This document shows positions 52,666-63,402 of a stretch of 64,000 nucleotides of DNA, piece by piece; positions within the stretch are counted from its first letter, which is position 1, and every line of letters begins with the position of its first letter. The DNA is taken from the NCBI GenBank assembly GCA_022419385.1, contig JAJUBI010000003.1:4774001-4838000 (forward strand), read 5' to 3'. The stretch comes from Paraconiothyrium sp. Pb-2020. Its lineage: Eukaryota; Ascomycota; Dothideomycetes; Pleosporales; Didymosphaeriaceae. The position numbers and the translations under genes were made by a program. Under the pieces are notes generated by a model. That model worked only from the letters and a program-made list of their open reading frames with translations, had not been told where the DNA came from and made no database searches.

Positions 52666-53889
52666 ATGGCTGCTTCGGTGCCCCGGTCCGCATCTCTTCT
52701 CGCAATACCGAATGCATCGCGCTCAATACGACCGGCTGCACGATGCGCCCGCACATTCGCCACGGCCGTGGACCCTCCCTCGCAGCCCTCAAAGCCCGCC
52801 CGACCAACCACCAGATTTGCTGACAAGCTGAACACCGGGCCTTCGTTCAACGACTTTGTGAATCCAAATGCGCCGCTTTCCCCGTCCGAAGCCTACGAGA
52901 TCAAGACCGCCACTGTTGGCCCCAACGGCCGCAAGAAAACAATCACACGACTCCCCGAGTGGCTGAAGACACCCATACCCGTCAACGACAACTACAAGCG
53001 ACTAAAAAATGACCTGCGAGGGTTGAACCTACACACCGTCTGCGAAGAAGCAAAATGCCCGAACATATCAGACTGCTGGGGCGGCAGCTCCAAGAGCGCA
53101 GCTACGGCAACGATTATGTTGATGGGCGACACATGCACCAGAGGCTGCCGCTTCTGCTCGGTCAAGACCTCCAAAGCACCCCCACCATTAGACGTCCACG
53201 AGCCCGAGAACACTGCAGAGGCACTGCGGAGATGGGGCCTAGGCTACGTCGTCCTTACAGGCGTTGACCGCGACGACCTCGCCGACGGCGGTGCCCGCCA
53301 CTGGGCCGAGTCCGTTATGAAAGTCAAGCAGAAGTCCCCACAGATGCTAGTCGAGACCCTAACGGGCGACTTTGCCGGCGACTTGGAGATGGTGAAGCTA
53401 GTCGTGCGCAGCGGAATGGACGTCTTCGCACACAACATCGAGACAGTCGAGGAACTCACACCCTTTGTGCGAGACAGGAAGGCGAAGTTCAGACAGAGTC
53501 TGGACGTCCTGCGCACCGCTAAGGAAGAGCGACCAGACCTCATCACAAAGACTAGCATTATGCTGGGTCTGGGCGAGACAGAGGCACAGATCGAACATGC
53601 GCTGAAGGAGCTACGCAAGAACAACGTTGACGTGGTTACGTTCGGCCAGTACATGCGTCCCACGAAGCGCCACATGGCTGTCACCGAATACGTCACTCCC
53701 GACAAGTTCGAGATGTGGAGGCAACGCGCGCTCGATATGGGTTTCCTGTACTGCGCTTCCGGACCCCTCGTGCGCTCGAGTTACAAGGCGGGAGAGGCTT
53801 TCATCGAGAACGTGCTTAAGAAGCGGGCGGCGAAGAGGAACGAATTGGTTGGTGCGCAGGCCGTAGAGGACGAGTCGCAGACGGTTTGA
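52666..53889 (+). CDS. LIP5: Lipoyl synthase, mitochondrial
   Basis: An intronless frame gives 407 residues from the ATG at 52666. This radical-SAM enzyme inserts two sulfurs into octanoyl groups on lipoyl-dependent complexes (pyruvate and oxoglutarate dehydrogenases, glycine cleavage). The Ser/Arg/Ala-rich, acid-poor first 35 residues are a mitochondrial presequence. The auxiliary cluster ligands are C126, C131 and C137 (CEEAKCPNISDC). The radical-SAM cluster uses C157, C161 and C164 (CTRGCRFC). The C-terminal RSSYKAGE supplies the serine ligand. VDRDDLADGGA and MVFAHNIETV-type blocks are conserved. Confidence 0.96.
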   Translation: MAASVPRSASLLAIPNASRSIRPAARCARTFATAVDPPSQPSKPARPTTRFADKLNTGPSFNDFVNPNAPLSPSEAYEIKTATVGPNGRKKTITRLPEWLKTPIPVNDNYKRLKNDLRGLNLHTVCEEAKCPNISDCWGGSSKSAATATIMLMGDTCTRGCRFCSVKTSKAPPPLDVHEPENTAEALRRWGLGYVVLTGVDRDDLADGGARHWAESVMKVKQKSPQMLVETLTGDFAGDLEMVKLVVRSGMDVFAHNIETVEELTPFVRDRKAKFRQSLDVLRTAKEERPDLITKTSIMLGLGETEAQIEHALKELRKNNVDVVTFGQYMRPTKRHMAVTEYVTPDKFEMWRQRALDMGFLYCASGPLVRSSYKAGEAFIENVLKKRAAKRNELVGAQAVEDESQTV

Positions 53890-54623
53890 AGTAGATGCAT
53901 AGCATTTTTTGCAACTTTCTTGTATATTATGAGGGCATGTGGATATGGCGCTGTTCACTCGACCGGGTAGAGGAGCTTCAACGCTCTGATCGAAGCGCTA
54001 TCGGTTTGGATATTTAGACGATGTTAGCTGTTAATGAGCATTTGTAACGTGCGGGCGTGGCATATGGACTGTAGCGCCCTTCATGCGTGGTTATACATTG
54101 CAGACGACCGCATATCCCGAGTCTTTCTTCACTGTCGAAACCTTTTCTTGAAGGCGTGAAACACGAAAAATAGCTCAGCAAAAGTGGTGTGGTGGTGACA
54201 GAATCATGGTACTGTGAGTGTGTAGTGATTCTTCATCAATATCATTCAAGTTTCGACCAGGTAAGTGTCACGACGGGTTCGAGTTGACCACTCACAAGTT
54301 CCACGACATCTAGGTTGGTCGGTCGTCAAACATTGATCGTTTTAGGATATAGGATGGAAGAACTATGGCCAGCCGAGGAGGTTGCCCCTCGCCCAGGGTG
54401 GCTTCCAAGGGTATCTATACCGCCCATCCGACCCATGCTGCACATGCGGTTCCGAGCCTGCCTAACGCCTGACCGTGCCATTACTCCCCTTTGGGATATC
54501 ATGCCGAATAAAAGAAACGGGTTGCAACTGGCTTGTGCACGGGAGGTTAGTGACAAGCCTAGTAGCGACCAGATCTTGGGAAACAAATTGAGGGATTCGG
54601 AGAGGTGATGGTAGTGTTTCTCA
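53890..54623. other. Intergenic stretch, nothing recognised
   Basis: About 730 bases between the convergent 3' ends of LIP5 and the RRT8-like gene. It has no supported gene or repeat. Confidence 0.5.
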
Positions 54624-55689
54624 CTACAACTCTTTCCTCGACTCCTGCCTTGACGCGGCGTCCGCCTGGCTGCGCAGACCCGGGGCAGTGGTCTCTCCGG
54701 GCGCGGTCTTCTGCTCGATATCTGCGGCCCACAGCGCGGCGCCAACGGTGTTCGTAAAGCTGAAGAAGATGCCTGCGATTGGGACGAGCTCGAGGAGGAC
54801 AGCGGGCACGCCGAAGCTACGATACATTAGCATTCCATTCAATCACGTGTGCACGAGCCGCCAAACATACCTTGTGTACGCAGCCTTCCTGCTCTCGATG
54901 AATTGCTCCCTTTGATGTTTGTTCATCTGCTTGAGCTGGAAATACCTCGCATGCGCTGTTGGTCCGAACTTCCTCCCCTGGAGTATGACGAAGAGCACCG
55001 TGCCGACTACAGGGATCAAGTTCAGCGGGAGATACAAAAAGTACCTGATGATGGCTTGCGGGCTGAATCTCTCGAATGGCTTCCGCGTGATTTTGCCCAG
55101 GCGCGCCATGTAGTCGGCGCCGCCCTTCATTGCCCGCTCTCGCGAGACGAGGGCGGCCTGGTCGCGCGCGAGAAGGGTGCCGTCGAAGGTGTCGATGAGG
55201 GCATCATCGATGAGGAAGTTCTTGGAGAGGACGTTGAAGACGGTGGAGGCTTCGGACAGAACCAGAAGAATGGTGGTCACGATGGCGAGAGGGCCGTTGA
55301 AGATGGTTAGGACGGCAGCTTGCGGTACGTAGGCGACGGCGAACATGAAGACCGTGACACCAAGACCGAGGGAGACTGTAGGGATGAGCTTGTTGGCGAG
55401 GGGGCGCCAGAGTTCGCGGTGCGTGAAGAAGTAGGCTATGCCCTGGGGTGTGTGTTAGCTGCATTGTTTGATGTGTTTCAGGAATGATATGCTCGAGAAT
55501 TTGAGGGTTGAATTTTGTATATACAGTAGTCTGTATGCACTAGAGCGAGTGGTATTGCAATAGCGAATATCGCAGTTTGAAGCTTACTTTGAGCGGATAG
55601 AGGTAGGCCTGCGACCGCACTGCGCCTGCGGCGAGCACTTTGGCCTGCTCGAACTCCTCCTTTGCAACCTCTTTGACTCTCTCCGACAT
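54624..55689 (-). CDS. EI24-type membrane protein related to yeast RRT8/LDS
   Basis: Three exons (55689-55588, 55442-54871, 54816-54624) give 288 residues; introns are 145 and 54 nt. The start MSERVKEVAKEEFEQAK begins an amphipathic segment, followed by YLYPLK|GIAYFFTHRELWRPL across intron 1. Several hydrophobic segments follow, with family blocks PQAAVLTIFNGPLAIVTT, FLYLPLNLIPVVGTVLFVIL and GRKFGPTAHARYFQLK. Intron 2 joins AAYTS to FGVPAVLLELVPIAGIFFSF and TNTVGAALWAADIE. Yeast relatives (Rrt8, Lds1, Lds2) sit on lipid droplets and help build the spore wall. Here a lipid-droplet or ER location is inferred. Confidence 0.85.
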
Positions 55690-57097
55690 GGCTTGAGGAT
55701 TCACAAATATAGAAAGGGATAAAGGTAAATCGTAGGACGTGGTGTTGACTCTGTAGAGAAGAGGTACTACTGTGGCGGGGAAATTTCACCTGGCGCTACG
55801 TCATCGGGACGTATTTGTGAGTTTACACCACGCGCCTGGATTTTGGACGCGCCTGGAAGGATTTCGATCACGAACTCCATATCGAGATTGCTATCGAGAT
55901 TGCAATTCTACCATGCCTTGCGATAGCCACGCTGCTGATAAGATGCACAATGCTCATGCAAGAAATTGGGCAAGGGCGAGGGTCGTTGCCCAGCGGGTAG
56001 GAGCGGGTGGGCCTGTTGTAGGATCTGCGGGGACGGTAGCTCCCTTTGGACCTCTGATGTAAATTTGAGGTACCCTACACGCGTCGCAAATCCATCGCGA
56101 TCGTGCCATCGCCGACGAAGACCCGCGAATTGATTGTTTGTTTACTCATGCTCCAAGGGTGGTTTTGCAACGTCATCGCTTTGACGGATCTGGCCACCTC
56201 CCCGCATACCAGAAGCTCAAAGCGTCGAGCTGAAGGTCTCCCCAAAGTGCTAGCAGAATGCTCCGTCCTAGCGACACCCATGGCTCTAGTTCCGGACGGA
56301 CATATTCGTCCTTGCGTTAGCAGACTTGGTCCCTCATCTGATCGGCCTGGAGGGGCTAGCGATCAAGTTTTCGCTACTTTTCCCTGCTTTTGCTGTCTCA
56401 CCGCCACAGGAAACGCTCCAGACTGATGCAAGACGCTTCTAAAACAGGGACACAGAGGCCACAATCGATGCTTAAGCTTTCATCGGTCCCCGCATATCCC
56501 CCGCTATGACGCAGCACACAGCCACTCCTCGCACGGCCACGATCGGGGACCGGAATGATCGCTGGCGTCGTCTAGCCGCATTCAGCCAGCAACTAGCCGC
56601 ATATGTCAGGGCAAGCTCCCGCTCCCGGCGCGTATGGCTCAGCACGTGGTGGCAGCTGTGGCGTCAGTTCCGAACATCCAAGCCCAACCTTGCGCAATGA
56701 GAGCCTTCGCAAGATCTAGACAAAGGAACGACATGCGAGATGACCGCAATTGGTGGAAGGGAGTACATTCCCATGACGACACAGGCCCCTCACCCAACTG
56801 CTTCTGTTTGTATCCGGCACTAGCGTCCGATGGGAGATTGCCTATGGTGTGTGTGAGGCAGTTTCACTGCAGACGGCTACCGGTGGCACCTTCTGTCGGC
56901 TGATTGAGCTTACTCGTTATGACGTACGGGTTGAGAAGGACACAGCAAAGAGCACCGCGTGGTATTTAAGACCTAGCTCTCCCGCCATGGTGGCATACAC
57001 TCACACAAACAAACACTTCCACACCTCAACCTCACTTCACGAGAACTTTACACACTTTTGATACCGCTTCACCAATCTACACACAAACCCAACAATC
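55690..57097. other. Long upstream region of the LEA-like gene
   Basis: These 1.4 kb hold no supportable gene. Stress-response-type words (AGGGG at 56351, CCCCT at 56786) occur, and a TATA-like 'tatttaag' lies at 56963-56970, about 130 bases before the LEA-like start, followed by an A/C-rich leader. A large promoter is usual for a strongly induced gene, but single 5-bp words prove little. Confidence 0.4.
56963..56970 (+). promoter_or_regulatory. TATA-like element of the LEA-like gene
   Basis: 'tatttaag' lies about 130 bases upstream of the ATG at 57098, followed by a leader rich in CA repeats ('cacacaaacaaacac') that is typical of highly expressed fungal genes. Confidence 0.45.
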
Positions 57098-58140
57098 ATG
57101 TCTGGAGCTATGGAAAAGATCAAGGCCAAGGTCGAGAACGTCCTCCACAAGGACAAGACTCACGATGACCCCACTGGCCCTCACTCTTCCCACTCTGCCA
57201 ACCAGGCCGACCCTCGCGTCGACTCGGACCACATTGGCACCGCGGGTAACCATGGCTCTGCTGCCCATGGCACCCATGGCACCCATGGCACCACGGGCAC
57301 CCACGGCACTACCGGCGGCTTGACTGGATCGGGCGTTGGCAGCAACACCTACGGCTCGGACCCCACTGGTCCCCACGACTCCCGCCTCGGCAACAAGGTA
57401 TGTCTCTATCAATCTCATTCCGCGGGCAAGTCACTAACAAGACGTAGGCTGACCCCCGCGTTGACTCTGACACATATGGCGCCGCTGGCAACCACGGCAC
57501 TGCTACTCACGGCACACATGGCACCCACGGTGCCGGTGGCTTGACTGGCTCAGGAGTTGGCAGCAACACCTACGGCAGCACTGGTCACTCTTCGGGCTTG
57601 ACGGGCACTGGTCACTCAGGCTCAGGCTTGACTGGCAACACCCACGGTACTACCGGTGGCCTTGGAGGTAACAACTACTCTCAAGGCACCACTGGCTCTG
57701 GCCTCACGGGCAATCAATACGGCTCTGACCCCACTGGTCCTCATGACTCTCACCTCGCCAACAAGGCCGACCCCCGCGTCGACTCGTCTATTCCTGGACC
57801 TCACGGTAACTCTGGTGCAGCTCGCAGCGGCGCCTACGGCTCCGACCCCACCGGACCTCACGACTCTCACCTGGGCAACCGAGCCGACCCTCGCGTTGAC
57901 GCCTCGACCACTGGTGGATACGGCAACACCCACTCCACTGGCGGCTACGGCGCTGGCTCCAACACCCACTCTGGCGTTGGCGGTGCTGGAGGTCTCGGTG
58001 GTCTCTCAAGCGGACCTGGCCCTGCTGAGAACACTGCTGGACCTCACAAGAGCGATATGCTCAACAAGGCCGATCCCCGTGTCGACAGCGATCTTGATGG
58101 ATCCAAGACATACGGCGGCAACAAGACGAGCGGCTACTAG
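57098..58140 (+). CDS. Glycine/histidine/threonine-rich LEA-like repeat protein
   Basis: Two exons (57098-57397, 57448-58140) with a 50-nt intron give 330 residues. The protein is hydrophilic and almost free of hydrophobic residues. A motif near DPTGPHDSHLxNKADPRVDS occurs five times, the second copy split by the intron. Between copies lie Gly/Thr/His/Ser-rich runs such as GNHG, HGTHGTHGTTG and GSGLTGN. Such disordered proteins in filamentous ascomycetes behave like late-embryogenesis-abundant proteins and are often induced by starvation, drying or sporulation (family-level knowledge; no domain name is certain). No signal peptide is present, so it is cytosolic or nuclear. Confidence 0.82.
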
Positions 58141-58721
58141 ATGTAGCAGGGAATGGTGGAGGAAGGAAGCGAACCTGATGATATCCCCGCGGGTAATGAA
58201 ATATGGAACCTGCCACTCATGGAATGCTGCATTCATGGGTCTCTACTATGTTTGATTATGGATAGTATAATGTACGAATGAATGACACGATTACTCATTG
58301 ATTGATTCCTACGAAACATCAGTGCTATGGTGAAGCCGAGCATATTACTCAAATCAATGACCGACATCGAAACAGCATTTTTGGTTGATAAGGGCAAACA
58401 TCTGTGTGTTGAGGTTCGTTTACCCTGGAGTATATCAGGCAGAAAGAGAACCTTCGATGTCAACCTGCTCCCGTCATCTCACCATCAACTATAATTCTAG
58501 GAAAATGAACGATCGCACGAGAGAAGAATTGACCTGCATCGTTTGCTACATGTTAGACCATTTACGTAAGCCGCAGTGCACGCCTCGGCCCATGTTATCG
58601 GAACAGCCGCCACTTTGCGCCTAGGGCCCCGCCCTCGACTTCCCAGTTGCGCCATAAATCGAGAGCTCTCCGCCCGCATACACACGCCTCGTTCTGAGCA
58701 CCGCCTCACGCACCCCTCACG
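58141..58721. other. Intergenic stretch, nothing recognised
   Basis: About 580 bases: the 3' flank of the LEA-like gene and then a C-rich promoter region for SNX3. Confidence 0.5.
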
Positions 58722-59263
58722 ATGCAGTCGCTGCCCGAGTCGCGCCAGCAGTCCTTTGAGGAGCTGTACGGCCCCCCGGAGAACTTCCTCGAGATAGAGG
58801 TACGCTCTCTAGCACCCCTCAACTCCACGCCCGCCCCGCAATGAAGCTCACGGGTGTCGCACACAGGTCCGCAACCCCATGACCCACGGCGTCGGCCGCG
58901 GCATGTACACCACCTACGAGATTGTCATGCGCACCAACATCCCGGCCTTCAAGCTGAAGAGCTCGTCAGTGCGACGGCGGTACAGCGAGTTTGAGGCCTT
59001 CCGAGATATACTGGAGCGCGAGAGCGCGCGCGTCACGATACCGCCGCTGCCGGGGAAGGTGCTGACGAACCGGTTCTCGGACGATGTGATTGAGCACAGG
59101 AGGGAGGGGCTGCAGCGGTTTCTGCAGATTGTGGTCGGACACCCGTTGCTGCAGACAGGGAGCAAGGTGCTGGCGGCGTTTGTACAAGGTTAGTTGATGT
59201 TAAGAGGGAGGGGAAGGTGTACTGACGGATCCAGATCCGAATTGGGACCGCCACGCATGGTAG
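58722..59263 (+). CDS. SNX3: Sorting nexin 3 (PX-domain retromer adaptor)
   Basis: Three exons (58722-58799, 58867-59188, 59235-59263) give 142 residues, the full length of Snx3/Grd19. Almost the whole protein is the PX domain, which binds PtdIns3P on early endosomes. The lipid-binding RRRYSEF motif, the PPLPGK loop and the final short exon PNWDRHAW are clear. With retromer it returns cargo such as iron transporters (Fet3/Ftr1 in yeast) from endosomes to Golgi and surface; the presence of FET3-FTR1 20 kb away is probably coincidence. Confidence 0.93.
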
Positions 59264-59956
59264 ACGACGACTGCGAGCCTTTCGAGAGAAATTCGCCGTC
59301 TTACGGAGTCCCGCGCACGCAGCAAGCGGTCACACGATGTCACGAGACCACGAGGAATGACCTGGAGAAGGAGAGGTCTCAGGCGGGCTGGGTTGCAGTC
59401 CATATTGCAGATATACTTTTTGAGCGGGAGGCCATCTCTCTGTTGTTGTTGGCTGAGACGGACGACGGGAGTGTGCATGGAAGATCACTCCGCTTGGAGC
59501 GCTTTGATACTGATCGTATACCCTTCCTCCTTTCCTTTATTTATCGTCTCATAGCTCGAGCCTTAGGATATCAATTCGTCATGCAATTTCTATTTGCCTG
59601 GCGTTTCCAGCGAAGCCAGGCTTTTAGCATACTTTCAGCTTCTGCAAAAGTAAGACGGCATTGCTGAAGCGAAACTGTCCTATACACCAAACATCAATCG
59701 TGAACTCAAATCTAACAAGATAAAGCATTGCAGTGCCCTTCGATGTGTAGAGCAACCGTTCGTAATGAGCATACGCTAGCAGCTGTTAGCTTCCTGTACC
59801 GGCAAGGCGCGAGCCAAAAGCAAAATTTCAGCACGCCAGACCCTAGATACCCCAAGACATCTGGAGCTTTAAAGCTCCCCATCCCAGCTCCCCGGTTCCC
59901 CTACCACCGACCCACGCAGCCTCGTTTGCTTGCTTCTTATTCCTCTCATAGTCACC
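59264..59956. other. Intergenic stretch, nothing recognised
   Basis: About 690 bases between tandem genes. A plus-strand frame (59194-59667) overlaps the SNX3 end and has no family features. The C-rich end is the promoter of the transporter gene. Confidence 0.45.
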
Positions 59957-62111
59957 ATGGGTGTACCTTCCACGCAGGCGTCAAACGCCATCCTCTACCT
60001 CACCTACGGCGCGTTTCTGTAAGTGGCACATCTGAATCTTGCTAGGGAACAGGATATTGACAATGTGGAAGGGTCGTTGGATGCTACATTGCTTGGCGGC
60101 TGCGACACCAGTCCAAGACGGAATGGCTGAGCAGTAACAAGACACAGAAGGGTTAGGATACCAATTGCGCCCCATTCAGTTTTTATTGTGACACCCCGTG
60201 TTATAGGAATGAGAGCTGACTGTGACTAGGCATACCGCTTGCCTTCAATTTCATCGCATCGGGTGAGTGCATTCGCGCGGTGCTCCCAGCGTGAAGGGCA
60301 GCGGCAGTATCGGCTTTTACGTATCACGAGGCGTAATGAATCGCAAGAGGAGTCTTAATTGTTCGAGGAAGATGAACAGGTTCGTATTTGAGATCACTCG
60401 CAGAGCTTGCTCTCTCCTGCTCCGAATCTGTCATCAGACAGGATGGAAGCGGTGGGAGGGGGGTTCTGCGCGGCTACACTGCGGGCGCCGAGCTGCGTTG
60501 GATGTCATGTCCAGCAAAGCAAAGCTGAGAAGTACCGCCTGAACTCGATCAAGATAATACTTGCGTGAGGAACGTGCTGCCGCTACTCTTTTCCCCCTTC
60601 CCTTCGTTACTCTTGCTGACCTAGCCGTCTCTAACACCAGCTCTTGGGTCCGGCATCCTCTTCACGTACCCTGAAATCGCGACTATTTGCGGTGTCCAAG
60701 GCGTGGTGGTGTACGCGCTTGCCAGCGCCCTGCCTCTGCTCATCTTCGGTTACCTGGGTCCTATCATACGGCGCAAGTGTCCTGAGGGCTTTGTTTTGAC
60801 CGAGTGGACGAGGCAGAGGTATGGTGCTGTTGCGGGCCTGTTCCTCAGCGTCTGCACGCTGATTACGATCTTCCTGTACATGGTGAGCGAGTTGTCCGCT
60901 ATGCAGCAGATCGTCACTGCGTTGACGGGACTGGACGGTCTCCCTGCCATCATTGTTGAGTGCGCGGTGACTACTATCTACACTTGTAAGAAAACCCCTC
61001 CCTGCCCTTTCTAAAGAAGAAGAAGACTGACAGCAGCATAGCCCTCGGCGGCTTCAAAGTCTCCTTCATAACCGATAACATCCAAGGCGCCATGGTCGTC
61101 GGCCTGATCATCCTCGGCGTAATCACCGTCGGCGTAGAAACCCACATCCAGCCCGCCCTAATCAAAGAATCTGGCTTCCTCGACGCCTCCCTACTAGGCT
61201 GGCAGCTAATTTACATCCTCCCCGTCGCCATCCTCACGAACGACTTCTTCCTCTCCGGCTTCTGGATGCGCACCTTCGCCTCGCGCACCGACAAAGACCT
61301 GTGGGTGGGCGTCTCCATCGCCAGCATCGCCGTCCTACTCATCCTCACTCTCGTCGGCGTCTCCGGGCTCCTCGCCGCCTGGAGCGGCGCCTGGTCCCTC
61401 GAAGACTCAGACAACGGCTACCTCGCCTTCTTCCTGCTGCTCGGCCAACTCCCCGCCTGGGTCGTAGGCATCATCCTCGTCATGACCGTCAGCCTCTCCA
61501 CCGCCGCCTTCGACTCTTTCCAATCCGCTCTCATCTCCACCGGCTCCAACGACCTTTTCCGAAACAAGCTCAACATCTGGGTCATCCGCCTGCTCGTCGT
61601 CATCCTCATCGTACCCGTCGTCGTCGTCGCGCTAAAGAGCCCAGACATACTGCAAATCTTCCTCATCAGCGACCTCGTTTCCGCCGCCGTCGTCCCCGTG
61701 CTCGTCATCGGGCTATCTGAGAAGTGCTACTGGTGGCGCGGCTTCGATTTCGTCGTCGGAAGTCTGGGCGGTATCTTCACCGTCTTCCTCTTCGGGCTGG
61801 TGTACTACCACGGCGACGCTACGCTCGCTTCGAAGTTGCTTATTCTGGAGGGAGGCCTGTATGCGAATGACTGGAGCGCGTTCGGGGCGTTCGTTGCTGC
61901 GCCGTTTGGGGGGCTGCTGTGGGGGTTTGGCGCGTGTGGGCTGAGGCTTGCTACACTATACGTTGTTGCGCGCGTCAAGGGGCATCGGTTTGATGCGCTG
62001 GATAGGCCTATTCCGAGGCGCCCGGGGGTTATTAGCGAGTTTGAGGATAGGGAGGCGGAGAGGGTGTTGGAGAGGCCGGATGATAAGGCTGTTTATGGGA
62101 AGTTCTTCTAA
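59957..62111 (+). CDS. Sodium:solute symporter, DUR3-like urea/polyamine transporter
   Basis: Five exons (59957-60018, 60072-60151, 60230-60262, 60641-60985, 61042-62111) give 529 residues. Joining the small exons rebuilds the family N-terminus: YLTYGAFL|VVGCYIAWRLRH, SKTEWLSSNKTQK|GIPLA, FNFIAS|ALGSGILFTYPEI. Conserved blocks KCPEGFVLTEWTRQRYG, VECAVTTIYT|SLGGFK and TDNIQGAMVVG match fungal DUR3 proteins, which import urea with protons. The third intron is 378 nt, unusually long here. The protein is shorter at its C-terminus than yeast Dur3 (over 700 residues), so the substrate may be urea, polyamines or related solutes. It sits in the plasma membrane. Confidence 0.88.
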
Positions 62112-63402
62112 AGCTTTACGTAAGCCTATCTGGAGCGGAAATGGGGGAGGAGAGAGGGTTGACGAGGGGTAGTACATGAGACGATGTTGGTGTATAGGTA
62201 TCGTGTGCCGCATGACGTTGAGCGGTGGAAAGGGGCGATTCGCAACAGGGGAAGAATGCGAGTGTGGGGAGTAGGCCATGTATCTCAGATCTTAAAACGG
62301 TGTGGACAGTGTTGTAGATATAAATTGTAATCGATTACACTTAATCCATCTCTCCCTCCCATCTCAACCCATTTCATACAATCCCGCTCGCTTTTGCAAC
62401 ACGTCAACATCACGTCGACATCTAACCCCCAGCTCGTACGTACACCCCCCTCCCTCCACATAGAGCTGCCCAGCGCTCAAACATATATGCTAACTTAGTC
62501 GCTAGTCCACCACTTCAAAGCCGAATCGATACACAGCCAAACCCGGTAGGCCAACCCCCCCTTATCTCCAAACAAAACTCGAACACCATCCTTACCAACT
62601 GCCCTGAACCGACCGCTGTACTCACCATCTATTAGCTCAAGAAAACGATCTACTTAGTAGACGCTTACTTTCTACTGAGTGAGTAGAGCAATCGCCAACG
62701 CCGAGCTGGAACGAGAGGCGTAGATAACGAACACTACAATGACTTTGAGCGCCGGATAGGGATGCAACGAAATAGGGACCTGGCGACGGACGTGCGAGTC
62801 GAAGGCACGGGCTTGGGCTAGGCGATGAAGGTTCATCACGTGGTGATTAGGGTCTACAACTTCTCGGGACGGGATGGTGGTTTGGTGGAGGGAACGTTCT
62901 TATTTGCTTTTTCTCACATGGCGATGGGGAAGCTGGAGGGCGGGGTGGTGCTGTAGGGGTAAGTGTGTACTGCGGTATATGTGCAATAGGAGGGGGAGAG
63001 ATTGGTTGTGTGCGTGTCCCGGCTTCCTTCTTGCTCATGATGACCAAGAAATGGCCGCGGTGTTGTGAGAAGGTGGCTGACGCATTTGGATTACTGTAAC
63101 TGCGGGTTTTGAGTTGACTAGATCGGGCCTGTCAATACCACAGGTAAGTGAAGACATCACTGCATATTTTATTGTGGAGACCTGCAGTGAACAAAACAAG
63201 TCCTCGCATTGACAGCAAGGGATGCGTCACGAAGCATCAATTTTGAATTTGAAATTCGTCATGGATATCATGAACGTTTTGTCATTTCCATACTAAATGA
63301 CCTGAATGGTCCCAGATGCTACCTCACGCCATATTGGAACCCGTGAATGTAATGCCGAAAAGAGACCTCCTACAACCGCACTAGTTGTGTCACACCACAC
63401 AC
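62112..63402. other. Intergenic stretch with intron-like signals, no clear coding gene
   Basis: This 1.3 kb separates the convergent DUR3-like and RPS2 genes. From about 62440 to 62715 three successive GT-AG pairs with intron-like spacing can be read on the plus strand (GTACGT...CTTAG, GTAGGC...ATTAG, GTGAGT...CGTAG). A short open frame follows to a stop near 62820. No start codon joins them, so a spliced noncoding transcript or an unresolved small gene is possible. Confidence 0.35.

Noticed and set aside
57622..58255. Alternative frames on both strands over the LEA-like gene
   Set aside because: They arise from the biased codon use of the Gly/Thr/His repeats in the real frame.
61301..61720. 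Arg/His/Pro-rich plus-strand frame of 139 codons
   Set aside because: Out-of-frame shadow of the C-rich exon 5 of the DUR3-like transporter.
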